Shown piece after piece: positions 1 to 11,430 of a stretch of DNA of 64,000 bases. The DNA is taken from NCBI GenBank assembly GCA_020205615.1, contig CM035166.1, positions 89,891,043 to 89,955,042 on the forward strand, in the 5' to 3' direction. Below the pieces are notes generated by a model. It was not told the DNA's origin and made no database searches. It saw only the letters and a program-made list of their open reading frames with translations. Each line of letters begins with the position of its first letter. The stretch's first letter is position 1. The stretch comes from Panax quinquefolius (Eukaryota; Streptophyta; Magnoliopsida; Apiales; Araliaceae). The position numbers and the translations under genes were made by a program.

Positions 1-1626
1 CAATGACATAGTAATTCAATAAAACAAGTTCAAGAATTATTTAATCCATGAATTATTAACGTCCAAATTGTCAACGTGATCTTTTTTTAGTAGTAAAATT
101 CAATAATGATCGGAAGAATATTTCCATGAAAGATCTTTGGATGAAACGCAAATATCAAGGATATTCTACTAATTTCATGGAGTATAGAAGTCAAAGTTTT
201 AACCAACCGGGTATAATAAAGAATGGAATAACAAAAGAAATCACAATGCATGCGGTGCCTTAGCATGAAAGTTATTCCAACGAAATAATAATAACGGAAC
301 CGGTCGGTGAAATTCACAAAGCGGGATGTTCCAACGAGAATAATAAAGATGGAACCGGATCCGGTGTAAACACACGATAGGATATTCCAACGAGAATGAT
401 AAAACGCGAACCGGTCCGGTGTAAAACACATGCAGCGGGATGTTCCAACGAATAATAAAAAGCGGAACCGGTCAGTCCTGTAAAAAACACATGCATGGAT
501 GTTCCAATGAGAATAATAGAAGAATGTCACCAAGTATAGGGTAAAATGGCGCGTGATCAAAGTTATTCCAATGAAATAATAAGCAATGGAATAACATAAG
601 GATTTCACCAAGTATAGGGTATCTGGCGTGTCACAGGTTATGTATAGGGTATACCACTTTTACGAAGTTATTCCAACGAATAATAATGAATGGAATAACG
701 AAGTTCTCTTCAAGAAGAAAGAATAACACCCTCTACCGTAAAAGAACCTGAATATAGAAGTAGTGAAGTAGCGAGAATACTCTTCTTCTTTCTATAACTT
801 TCTCTCTATAAACTTCTCTCATAATTTCTCTCTCAGAGTTTCAATGAATTAAATAAGAAAATAATGAAGGAATGAGCTTCTATTTATAGGAAAATGGAAT
901 GCATAGTAACTAATCCATGAACGGTCCAGTTGATTTACTTTAATCGACGGTCCATATTTAAAGAAAAATCTTTTAAATAAAATATAATATATTCTATTTA
1001 TATAAAAACATTTTACTATGCAAACACTATGCAATACTATGCAAAACACTATGCAAAATACTATACTGCAACACTACGTATAATATAATATATTCTATTT
1101 ATAGAATAACTTTAATAAAGTATTCTATTTTATATAAAAGATGTTTACATTTTATTACGTTAATAATACGAATAAAACAAAACATCATTATTATTATAAT
1201 AATTCATATTATTAATCGATAATAATGGAATCAAACCGAGTGACTTCTCACATAAGCATCAATAATCAATACACAGGTATTGCTACTATGCAACCACACG
1301 TATTCTCGTACTTTTTACTACTGAGTAGTTCAACAAGAACCACGGTAAAACTTCCGCCGTTATTTCAATAAAATATTTTTGTCGTTTTCTCAATCCGATA
1401 ATAATTACATTATTGGGGTCCACCAATGATTGAGTAGTTATGCGAATATTCCTCGCTAAACCGAAATATTCCCCACCAATCGAATATAATATAACCACTT
1501 GCATACTTTGCAAAATTTATAAATCTACCCCCATTATTATAATATTATCTTAAATTCACACCATAATATTAAAAAAATTATTTCAACAAAATTTAAATCT
1601 TTATTGATAAAATCTGGGGTCTCACA
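1..1626 (-). mobile_element. Family B (subtype Bb) LTR B0, partial, cut by window start
   Basis: Read on the minus strand, this is a family B LTR whose first base (TGTGAGACCCC) lies at 1626. The window starts inside the LTR, so its 3' end and any internal region are not visible. Positions 240-700 hold the family's 57-58 bp tandem repeat (attccaac/gaataataa units), and 881-888 is the U3 TATA box in reverse (TATTTATA). The GCATAGT-rich U3 at about 1010-1080, without the GGTTTGGTCACC box of subtype Ba, matches solo LTRs B2 and B4. I cannot tell whether this is a solo LTR or part of a full element. Confidence 0.85.
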
Positions 1627-1639
1627 AGTGCTAACTTTA

Positions 1640-2215
1640 AATATTTTTAATTCATTTATTTCCTTTTAAATGATTTTTAATTCAATAAAACTATTTTAAC
1701 TATTTATTTAATATACTTATTAAATAAACATAATATCATTAATATTATATTATTAATTCAATTTACCATTAAATATCAAAAGTTATATTTTATAACTTAA
1801 AATATTTTTAAACTATTTATTTTTATTTAAAATGATTTTTATAATATTAAAATCATTTTTAATTAATTTATTTAATATAATTACTAAATAAATCTAATAT
1901 CATTAATATTTAATAATTAATAAAATTTATCTTAAAATATTAAAAGTTATGTTTTATAACTTAAAGTATTATTTAATACTTTATTTTTATTTAAAATGAT
2001 TTTTAATACAATAAAATCATTTTTAATTAATTTATTTAATACATTTATTAAATAATTTAAATATCAATAATATCCAAATAAATAATAATATTTATGAAAA
2101 ATATGTCAAATTATTAAAAGTTAATTTTTATAACTTAAAATAATTTTAAAAACTAATTTTATAATTTTTAGGAATTTATTTCTATTTTTAATGTATTTTT
2201 TGAAAATTATAAAAC
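1640..2215. repeat. Degenerate ~165-175 bp AT-rich tandem repeat, three copies
   Basis: The motif AAAAGTTATATTTTATAACT recurs at about 1778, 1942 and 2116 (spacing 164 and 174), each time with similar flanks (TTTAAATGATTTTTAAT and TATTTAATA blocks). The motif is itself a short inverted repeat (AAGTTATA/TATAACTT). Copies are strongly diverged. No coding potential is seen. Confidence 0.6.
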
Positions 2216-2269
2216 AAAAATAATTAAATCCGTCGCTAAAGGCTATAGTGACAGTTTCTGTTGTGATAG

Positions 2270-3560
2270 GTGTTCTTAAGGCTCAAGAACACTCATAACC
2301 AGTTATCGAGAGGCTAAGTTTGGCCAACTATAAATGTCAGATATTGATGTTTCTGGGCTAGCTAATCTATGGATCTTGTAGTACTAGTGTCTAACTACAT
2401 GTTACAACAATAATCGTGACAATAAAACGTAAAACGAATGAGATCTGGGCTTGCAAAGTAATTGTCAGATCTGTTCTTGGTTTTCTGGGTTACCCAGAAA
2501 CCCAAGACAGTTCTTAGGTACTACGTTTGGGCTTCCATAACTATATTTTCAGGTAAGGTTTTGGTTGTTTAGTGGTTTCAGAGTGTAGTACCCATGCCAA
2601 GGAAGAGATCTATTATCCTTAATCAGTCTAACTACATCCCAATCGCCAGATCTAAGTCGGTCTAACCCTGTCAGAACCGTATTCTTGATTTTCTGGAAAT
2701 ACCAGAAAACGCATATCATGTTCATACTGCCTACTTTAACCGTTCATTACATTGATCTTATTCGTCATTTAAGTGATATAAAGGCTTTTATATGTAGCCC
2801 ATATAACATATTATAACATGGCTACAACAACACAAACAAATCACATAACTCAAGAGAGATTGAGACTCATGAACAAACTGTCAGACCCATCTGGGTAACT
2901 TCTGGGTTACCCAGAAACAGAAGCTTAACGGTCAATGCATTTTGACAGATTACTACATCCAATCCTTTGTTTTCCAAGGTTCGAGAGTGTGCTGGACTTG
3001 AAGTCCTCATGACAGAGAAGAGATCCATTGCACCAAGGCAGCAAAAACAACAACAAAATAACAATCTATGACACGGTCAAACATGGTCAGAAAGCTGTTC
3101 TTCATATTTTCTTGAAATTCCCAGAAATCAAAATCGTGGATGAGGGGCCAGGTTTGACCATCCTCTAAGTTCGATCAATTGATTATTTAAAGGATCAAAA
3201 GCAACCAATATAAAGTACATAAGATAGGCTATAACCTGGATACTATAACATCATCAAATGATTTACAAACTGACAGATCTAAGCCTTCCAAAACATTGTC
3301 AGACGTTTAAAAAGCTTTCTGGGTTGCCCAGAATTAGTAAAGTCATGGTCGGTTGACGGCCTTTGACCATCAATAACTTTCACTCTATAACTGATCTGAC
3401 TCTGAATCAAGTTCCAGATTCAAGATCTCATAGCATACTACATGTTTAAAGATTTAAACCACAAAAACACATAATATACAAGGATCTATGAGGACTGACA
3501 TTTGACTGTCAGACTCCAAAAACAAAATTTCTAGATTTGGAAAATCATCAAATCCGAGCC
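2270..3560. repeat. Degenerate ~209 bp tandem repeat with a palindromic core
   Basis: The core TTCTGGGTTACCCAGAA or a decayed form of it occurs at about 2483, 2691, 2900, 3109, 3317 and 3528, with spacings of 208, 209, 209, 208 and 211. Each core is preceded by a CTGTCAGA-like motif, and several by a GATCTA/GATCT motif. The core is a perfect palindrome in the best copies (2483 and 2900). Sequence between cores is very diverged. Short ORFs here are not convincing genes. Confidence 0.65.
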
Positions 3561-4966
3561 TCTAGATGTTATGGGTTTAACATCTAGCAACCCAGATCAT
3601 TGATTAACACCCCATACAACATATTTAACACAAAAAAATTACATCTAACATAAGATCAAAAGATTTTTGAATTTTTAGGGTTTGCACCTTTATGCTCCAA
3701 TTCTGATTTCTATGCTTCTGATTTGATGTTAGTGTTCGTGGGGCTTGATTGGGGACTGATCTAGCAAGGCAATTTCTTGGGTTTGAGCTTGAGAAAGAAT
3801 GGCTAAGTGCTTGTGAATAATTTAGGTCAAAAATGAGCACTTTCTCTTTCTTAAATTATGCAAATCATGTATGCTATGCATGGGATGGCTGATCATGTGA
3901 TGTATTATAGATTGTAGGCTCATAGGTAGGTTTAGGGTGGCTGGCCAGATCTTGCTAGATATTGTCTAACCAATAATTCAAGAATGGGACAAAAGGGCAT
4001 TTTTGTAATTTCCTTTTTAATCTCAAGGGTATTCTTGTCCAAGGTGCTTGAATCTAGGGTTTAATCACTAGATTTTATATTTTAAAGTTTCCCAAATAAT
4101 TACTAGGGTTTGAAAGATTAAAATTAAAGTGTAATAAAATTTTAATTAAACACACTAATTTAAAATTAGGGTTCTTAATAGGAAATTAGGGTTTTTATAT
4201 TAGGGTTCCTTAATACCATTAGGGTTCCCAAATTAACAATTAGGATTTCCTAATTATCATTATATTTCACAAAAATAATAATTAGGGTTTCTAATTTTAG
4301 CAAATTAGGGTTGTCAAATAATAATTAGGGTTTCTCCTAATTACAGAAATTCTATAATACGCAATAAAATACATATAAAATAATTATTACCAAGTCTCGA
4401 ACTCATAACCTAGTTTAACAATTAGGGTTTAATAACACGATATATGGGTTATGACATAATTTACCACCATTGACCCACCATTATCAGTCAGCATATTTAC
4501 AGTACATATTTATAGCACTGAAAAATTAAAATATAATTAATATTATATTATTATTCTCATCCCTTGATCAAAATCCAAATTTAGGGTTTGGATTACATAT
4601 CTGATTTATTTTTTCATATACAACATCAATAATTAATCTAAAATAATTAACTTAAATATTCGAACAAATTCATATAATAAAATATTTATTATTATAATTC
4701 TAATAATTATTTCATATATTATTTAAATAATATAAAATCATGTTTTCATGAAAAATAATTAATAAAAATATTTCGCTTAAAAAAATTAATTACTATAGGA
4801 ATATAATTTGTAGTGATTAATAATTCTAAAATTCTTTATAAAATAAATATATTTTCATTTATCATACATTACTTGACACATATTCTCATAATTAAAATAA
4901 TAATAAAAAAAAAATTATATGCAAAATTTCTTATATATTTTTTATGTAAAATATCGGGTTATTACA
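3561..4966 (-). other. AT-rich region with AAACCCTAA-like motifs; possible minus-strand LTR terminus at 4966
   Basis: From about 4040 to 4600 the motif TTAGGGTTT and close variants (AAACCCTAA on the minus strand) occur more than ten times in AT-rich sequence. Read on the minus strand from 4966 the sequence begins TGTAATAACCCGATATTTT, which looks like the start of a plant gypsy LTR (TGTAA-ACCC style, as in family A here). If so, 1627-4966 may be an old unclassified LTR with LTR B0 next to or inside it. No matching second LTR or protein domain is visible. A 71-codon minus-strand ORF at 3625-3840 has no recognisable domain. Confidence 0.35.
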
Positions 4967-5870
4967 AGTGTGCTTTATCACCTTACACTTCATAGACGTT
5001 ACTTTCAGCAGGTTAGTAAGTAGTCATCCTTTTCTCTTGTTTCCTCGATTTACATCAAGGATGTTTGGAGAGTATATTGGGATCGTCAATTGACAACATT
5101 TGAATGTCAGTTTTCTTTGCTTTGACATTCTCACTCTTCATATGAATGCCCTCTACGATTCTGATGTTGACCTTTATGAACTCTACGATTTCTTTCCTGT
5201 GGAAATCATAGAGTGACTTGACCTTGACACCTTTTATGATTCTGAGAGTGCTCAACGTTGTACCATCTTGTACTTTTCTTTCACGGTCTATTCTATGATC
5301 GTGTTTATCTTGCCTTGCTTCAAGAACTAACAAGTTGATTGACAGCTTTGACACTTCGATTTGCATATCCATTTTGACTTGTCATGCTCAGCTTTCTGAA
5401 CTTTCAGCCTTGTGATCCCTTGATAATACTCCATGGTAAGGCTGAGCACTTATAACCTCCTGGTTTGTCCTTTGCTCACACTGTGGCAAGTTTACCATTA
5501 TCTTTGTATTTCCTTTATCAAGCTCTTCTTCTCTTTGGTAAGCACTACGATCGTAGTCTTCTGATTAGCACTTGTAGGAGATTCCTTCTGAGTGGATTTT
5601 CACTTCTTAATCAGTCTTGCTGATAGAATTGGTGCTTTAATCTTCTACTTACTTGCAGATCATTCAAAGAATGCTTTCTGATATTCTTCAAGTAGACTGC
5701 ATTCTTAAACTTGACTGTTCTTACCAGAAAAAGTGATCTATGCATATACTTCAAGTTTGCTTCTGTAGAGAATCGTAGACTACTCCACGATTATGTCTTG
5801 GCTATGTAAGTATCTGGCTGACTACGACTATGGCTCTGGTTCTATAAAATGTGATTCTGATTGGTGACGA
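4967..5870. other. Unclassified target sequence, left half, with repeated TACGATTCT
   Basis: This is the sequence into which element A1 inserted. Motifs like CTACGATTCTGA recur (near 5150, 5182, 5232 and 5770 in either orientation), and the same motif continues at 53070-53280 on the other side of A1. A 105-codon minus-strand ORF (5055-5372) is lysine-rich and has no domain I recognise. The five bases before A1 (5866-5870, GACGA) are the left target-site duplication. Confidence 0.55.
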
Positions 5871-7865
5871 TGTAAGACCCCAACTTTTTATAAATAAAAT
5901 CGAATTTCCTCTATTTATTATTGTGAATAATAAGGTGTTAATTTGATATAATGCTTTGGTTAAGGGTGAAATGTGCAAATTTTGCAAAATAAGCAAGTGG
6001 TTATAAAATATTCATTGTTGTCAGGGAATATTTGTTTGGTCGTGGAATATTCTTGTTGTTGGGGAATATTCGTATGACGGCGTAGCCATTTGTGGGCCCC
6101 ATAATGAAAAACGGTCGGATGAAGATAACGACAAGTTTGAGTTTTTATAAATAACGATTGTAGTTATTTATCAATTAACAATCGTTGGAATACACGGTGG
6201 TTAAAATATAGTAATACGCATGGTTGTTGCAAAGATGACACTGTGATTGCACGATATTTTTGAATTATTGATTCTTACGTGAGAAGGCACTACTCAATAA
6301 TTGTTACAGTAATTACTGTTCAAATATTTTATTTTATTGTTCAATAAATCTGCTGTCGTTGATATTTTATATTATTGTTGTTTCAATAATTGTCACTGCA
6401 CAGTATCTCCATTATCATATCAATAATTCATATTATTTGAATAATATTGTTAGATAGAGTTATTGGCAATGTCTAAGGAAGTTTTTTCTAGGAAAGGGGT
6501 TTGGTCACCTAATTGCGCGCCAATAAACAGAAATCCTTATCGGAAAGCCCCATCTTTCTTGGGAACAACTTGGTTGTCATAATTGTGATTCTGTAATATT
6601 ATTTATGAATAATTAATTATTGATTTATATGATAATGAAATATTTATTCTATGTGGATGGATAGACAAATATTTATTTTATGTGGATATAATGATGAAAT
6701 TAATGTTGAGGTGTTTTATCAGTATTTTGTCGGTATGGAGGTATTAAAAATAATTCGTATATGGATTTCAGACATTTTCTTTTTTGAATTTGGAAAAACT
6801 TAATTATACGAAGTTGTAGAGGATTTAATTTCCTATGGGATGGACATAAAATTCGTATTTTTCTTATAAAAAGGCTATTTATTATGAATTATTGAAGTTT
6901 CAGAAATAAATATTTTTATTAAAATTATGTGTAGGACCCACTTTTATCCTTTGTTGCTAAAATGTGTTGAAATAATTTTCAAATGTGGTGGGCTGAGTGT
7001 GAGACCCCAGATTTTATGAATAAATATTTAATTTTCTCGAAATAATTTTTTTTTTGAATATTATGATGTGGATTTGATATAATGTTATAGTTGTGGGTAG
7101 TATTTATAAATTTTGCAAAGCATGCAAGTTGTCATATTATATTCGATTGGTCGAGGAATATTTATTTTATCAGGAAATATTCGTGCAACGGCACAATCAT
7201 TGGTGGACCCCGCAACGGAATTATTATCGGAATGAGAAAACGACAAAAATACTTTATGAAAATAACGGCGGAAGTTTTACCGTTAACTGTTGAAACACCC
7301 GTGTTAAAAGTAATACGATGTACGTGTGGTTGCGTAGTAGCAGCACATTATTGATTATTGATGCTTATGTGATAAGTCACTCAGTTTTGTTTTATTGGTA
7401 TTATTAATGTAATAAAACAGAATACTTTTATAAAGTTATTCTATAAATAGAATATATTATATTCTATTATGCATAGTGTCTGCATAGTAATTTTTTTTTT
7501 ATATAAAACAAAATACTTTTATAAAGTTATTCTATAAATAGAATAAATTATATTTTATTATGCATAGTGTTGTATAGTGTTTTGCATAGTATTTTGCATA
7601 GTAAAATCTTTTTATATAAAACAAAATACTTTTATAAAGTTATTTATTTTATTAGACAATAATTAGAATATATTATATTTTATTATGCATAGTGTTTGCA
7701 TAGTGCCTGCATAGTAAAATCTTTTATAAAGTTATTCGTTTTATTAGATAATAAATAGAATATATTATATTTTATTTAAAAGATTTTGCTTTAAATATGG
7801 ACTGTCAGATTAAAGTAAATTAATTTGGACCGTTCATGAGTTAGTTACTATGCAGTCAATTTTTC

Positions 7866-7873
7866 TATAAATA
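7866..7873 (+). promoter_or_regulatory. TATA box of LTR B2
   Basis: TATAAATA followed about 45 bp downstream by GAATTCACTGAAACTC and a GAGA-rich stretch. The same arrangement occurs in the other B LTRs (16155, 43266, 44960), which marks it as the family's U3 promoter. Confidence 0.7.
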
Positions 7874-8656
7874 GAAGTTCATTCCTTCATTATTTCTTAC
7901 GAATTCACTGAAACTCTAGAGAGAGAAACTATAGAGAGAAAGAAGAAAGTATTATGCTACTTCACTACTTATATATCCAATACTCTTCTTCTTAAGGTAG
8001 GGAATATTATTTGTTGTACTCGTAAGGGGTGTTATTCTTTTGTAATCATGAAGAGAACTTATGTTATTCCATTCTTTATTATTACATTGGAATAACTCAG
8101 ATATATCGCTGGGCTACCCTATACTTGGTGACATTCTTCTATTATTCCGTCTTTACTATTCTGTTGGAATATCCTGTTTATGCGTTTTATGCCGGACTTG
8201 ATTCCGTCTTTATTATTCTATTGGAATATCACATGCATGCGTTTCTGGCGGGACTGAATTCCGCCTCTTTATTATTATTCTCATTGGAATATCCCGCTTG
8301 GTCTTAATTTCATCCGGCCCGGTTCCGTTATTTAGTATTCCGTTGGAATAACTTTTATACATGAGAAGTACCGCATGCATGGTGATTTCTTTTGTTATTC
8401 CATTCTTTATTATACTCAATTGGTTAAAGTTTTGACTTCTATACTCCATGAAATTAGTGGAATATCCTTGATAATTGCGCTTCATCCAGTATCTTGTCAT
8501 GGAAATATTCTTCTGAGCATTCTTGAATTTTACTCTACAAAGCAGTATCATGTTGACAATTTGGACATTATTAGTTTCTGGATAAATTAATTCTTAAACT
8601 TGTTTTATTGAATTCTTATATCATTGTCATCATCCTCATGTTTATATTATGTTGAA

Positions 8657-8960
8657 AGTCATCTGTGGCCTGTAGTGCATAGATGGACTTGGTATGATTA
8701 TGACCAGGGATTATTCGGTATAATCATGACCGTAATGTTACAAATGATGTGGAAAAAGTCCTCATTGGCTGTAGTGCATTGATGGACGCTTTTGGTATGA
8801 ATATGGCTATGGATTCTCTTGACCAAGGGTGCAAAGATGAATTGTTTTATGGCATGATCAAGACCGTTGATGAAAACATGATTATTCTTGGCCCGTAGTG
8901 CATGGATAATTATGGTCGTGATACTAAAGAATATCATTGGCCGTAGTGCAGGGGTGATTC
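8657..8960 (+). repeat. Four hairpins with a shared GGCC(Y)GTAGTG loop in LTR B2
   Basis: Hairpin 1: AGTCATCTGTG (8657-8667) pairs with CATAGATGGACT (8678-8689). Hairpin 2: arms at 8754-8767 and 8777-8793. Hairpin 3: CATGATTATTCTTG (8877-8890) with CATGGATAATTATG (8901-8914). Hairpin 4: GAATATCATTG (8929-8939) with CAGGGGTGATTC (8949-8960). The loop (GCCTGTAGTG, GCTGTAGTG, GCCCGTAGTG, GCCGTAGTG) stays constant while the arms differ but remain largely complementary, with some bulges. Homologous hairpins exist in all A and B LTRs that keep this region. Confidence 0.65.
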
Positions 8961-10384
8961 GATGATGTGGATTATTTATTAAAATGAGTCCCAAATGATA
9001 AAAGTGATGAAAACCTTTTAAATCATAAAAGATAGTAGATTTTATTCTCTACTTGACCCTTTTAATGGATTACTTGTTCATTTGCGCTTAAACTTGATGT
9101 TTGTTATATTGTATCAGTTTAACACTGTTTAAGGCTAATGATAATTTATTCTGCATTATCTTAGTCATAATATTTCTTACTGGGCTAGTTGAGCTCACCC
9201 TTTCTTTCACTGTTCTCTTCAGGATATGAGAACGTAGCGGGGACTAGTCGGGAAACAGAGTGATGGTCCTAGATGGTGCATTAGTAGTCCTCACTATTCT
9301 ATGAAATAGTGTGATAATAAATGTAATGAGGACTCCATTGAGTTTGTATACTCTCTAGAGGAGAGTATTTGTATTAAAACTCACAGCCTATGTTTTGTCG
9401 TTTTTTACACGACTGTTGTATAATTAAGTTGTATTTGAATTCTGTACCATGTATCTGGCGACTCAAGATGGGTGATGTATACCTAATTTTGGGGGCGTCA
9501 CACTGAGATTTTTCAAAGTGGCATGCTTAGAAAAAATAATAATATTATTTTATTAATTTAGTATGCTTTGGCGTTCTAGCATTTTCCTATAAATAGGGTG
9601 CTTAGTTAGAATTGAAAAATCACACCAGAAATAAGTTTTCTTTCTCTTTCTATATTATCGAGCGTATTTTATGAGTATTTAGATACTTTAAGAGTTGTTA
9701 TTCAGTGCAAGTTTCCTTCAGCACTATATCTGATATTCCAGTCAGAAGTACTGTTCTTTTGAGGTAAGGGATGTTTTTTTTTTCGTAAATGATATTATTT
9801 TCTTCTATAGCATTCTGCCGAAATATTGATATGAATTTTATTGTGGAATTTCTACATTTTTGTGTCGGGGTTACTATTTACGTATAGGGCACTATTCACG
9901 AATACGGCACTATTCATAGAAAAAATGAAATTTTCTTTTTTTTGTCCAAGTTGTCTATTATGGTTACTATCTTTGATTGTATCCATGTTTTGATCTTCAT
10001 TCTTGAATTTTGCTCCACAATTGATTATTATAAGGTATTTTTGAACTTGGATAAACTAAAGTACGAATCTCTAATCTTTGATCTTTTATCTCACTGGATT
10101 CGTTTTTTTTAAAATATTTTTTATCATCCTCAGTCCTAAATGATGATATTACTAAATATCTTTGGTCTGTAGTGCAAAGATGAATGATTAACTGATTAAT
10201 ATCTTTGGCCCGTAGTGCAAAGATGAACAGGTGTTGAGATGAACATGACCAACTGGTGATACAAATGAATATCTTTGGCATGTGTGTCATACCTAAGCTT
10301 ATTTGATTGGTCAGTCAGAGCATATTGTTAATATGTGATATGTTAATTTGTTAATTAACCCTTGTTTTGTGACAGTATTTGAGA

Positions 10385-11424
10385 ATGGCAGCTGGAAATA
10401 TTAACAATGGAGTGAATGAGACCGTGGAGACACCTTTAATCACCACCTAGGGAAACGTGCAACGGGAAGACAATATTCCTCCTGTAAACAACACTACCGA
10501 ACAAATGATGAATGATGGGATGTTAAGAAGCTTTTTGCAGTTCATGCGAAATCAGACGAGGGAGACTCGTGTACAAAATACGGGTGGAAATGATAGCGAA
10601 TGCGCCATTGTCATCACAACAATCGCCCAAAGAGTTGGGACCACCAGAATTTATGGGAAAGCCGGATCCGATCAAGGCGAAAACGTGGTTTAAGAAAATT
10701 ACCAAGATATTTGATGTCTTGGGATGCACAGAGGAACAGAAGGTTCCATTCGCCACCTTTATGTTCCGTGGTGAGCGACATTCTTGGTGGGAATCACGTG
10801 AAGCGTACCACTGCTGCCGCACTCAACATGTCTTGGGAAACATTTCAAAAACTGTTTAATGACAAGTACTTTCCTGAAAGTATTCGTTATATAAAGGAGG
10901 TAGAGTTTATTAGACTGGAACAAAACAATATGACGGTGTCCCAGTACGAGGCAAAGTTCGCAGAGTTATCCAGGTTTGCACATCATTTGGTAGAGAATGA
11001 GGAACGAATGACGCGGATGTTTTTGAGAGGTTTGAAACCCGAGATTCGGCAATATCTTATCTCTCATAAATTTTCTTTATATTCAGATGTTGTAAACAGG
11101 GCTCAATTATTAGAGCAAGATAATGAGTATGTTCAACCGAGGGACCACAACCAGGGTCATACCGGTGGCAGCAGTCATCGGAGCAATGACAACCAGCGGG
11201 GAGGAAAACATTCGGACAAAAATAGTAACCACTCTGGTGGTAATCGTGGCCATGATGGTAGAAGAAGCGAGTTGGAGGGAGATTTCAAAAAGAGAAGGTA
11301 CAAAAATGATAACGTGAAGATGTCAGCACAAACATCAGTTGTTTCTAGGGGAGGAGAACGATCACCAGTTGTTTGTTATAAATGCGGGAAAGAGGGACAC
11401 ATCAGCCCAAACTACCCACAATAA
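10385..11424 (+). pseudogene. gag: A1 gag, broken
   Basis: Encodes the capsid/nucleocapsid polyprotein, which packages element RNA. It starts at ATG 10385 (MAAGNINNGVNETVE, shared with the other elements here). A TAG follows at 10448, and the frame shifts near 10600 and again near 10790. The gag core is clear (FMGKPDPIKAKTWFKKI, then MSWETFQKLFNDKYF, RLEQNNMTVSQYEAKF and ISHKFSLYSDVVNRA). A zinc knuckle at 11374-11415 reads C-x2-C-x4-H-x4-Y: the last cysteine is lost. A TAA stop at 11422 follows. A second knuckle at 11434-11475 also has Tyr for its last Cys. Not functional. Confidence 0.85.
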
Positions 11425-11430
11425 TCCAAG

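Larger units (their letters stand above)
6998..9502 (+). mobile_element. Solo LTR B2 (family B, subtype Bb), 2505 bp
   Basis: Starts TGTGAGACCCCAG at 6998, ends GGCGTCACA at 9502, and is flanked by a perfect five-base duplication CTGAG (6993-6997 and 9503-9507). No internal region is present, so it is a solo LTR left by LTR-LTR recombination. Contents in order: U3 with 90-115 bp GCATAGT/AATACTTTTATAAAG repeats (7395-7790), a TATA box TATAAATA at 7866-7873, the 57-bp repeat block (8080-8350), four conserved-loop hairpins (8657-8960), the GGGCTAGTTGAGCTCACCC box near 9182, and a U5 stem-loop (9348-9368). Confidence 0.92.
5871..10284 (+). mobile_element. A1 5' LTR, split by solo LTR B2 and 3'-truncated
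   Basis: The first part is 5871-6997. The second resumes at 9508 after the B2 insertion and its duplicated CTGAG. The uninterrupted sequence is seen in the A1 3' LTR near 51650 (GGTGGGCTGAGATTTTTC). A TATA box, TATAAATA, lies at 9588-9595. The last ~580 bp of the LTR and the adjacent primer site are missing. At about 10281-10287 the LTR motif ATCTTTGGC runs directly into leader sequence (CCTAAGCTTATTTG), with GTGT microhomology at the joint. The deletion removed the end of U5, so this LTR and its primer site could not support reverse transcription. Confidence 0.85.

Noticed and set aside
240..700. CRISPR-like array from regularly spaced repeats
   Set aside because: The regular units are the 57-bp LTR tandem repeat of a eukaryotic retrotransposon; there are no unique spacers.
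2867..3840. Short ORFs on the minus strand (2867-3064, 3625-3840) as host genes
   Set aside because: No domain, low complexity, and they lie in a degenerate tandem repeat or its edge; no supporting splice or promoter pattern.
5055..5372. 105-codon minus-strand ORF as a host gene
   Set aside because: It overlaps the TACGATTCT repeat region, has no recognisable domain and no conserved partner. Kept only as part of the unclassified flank.
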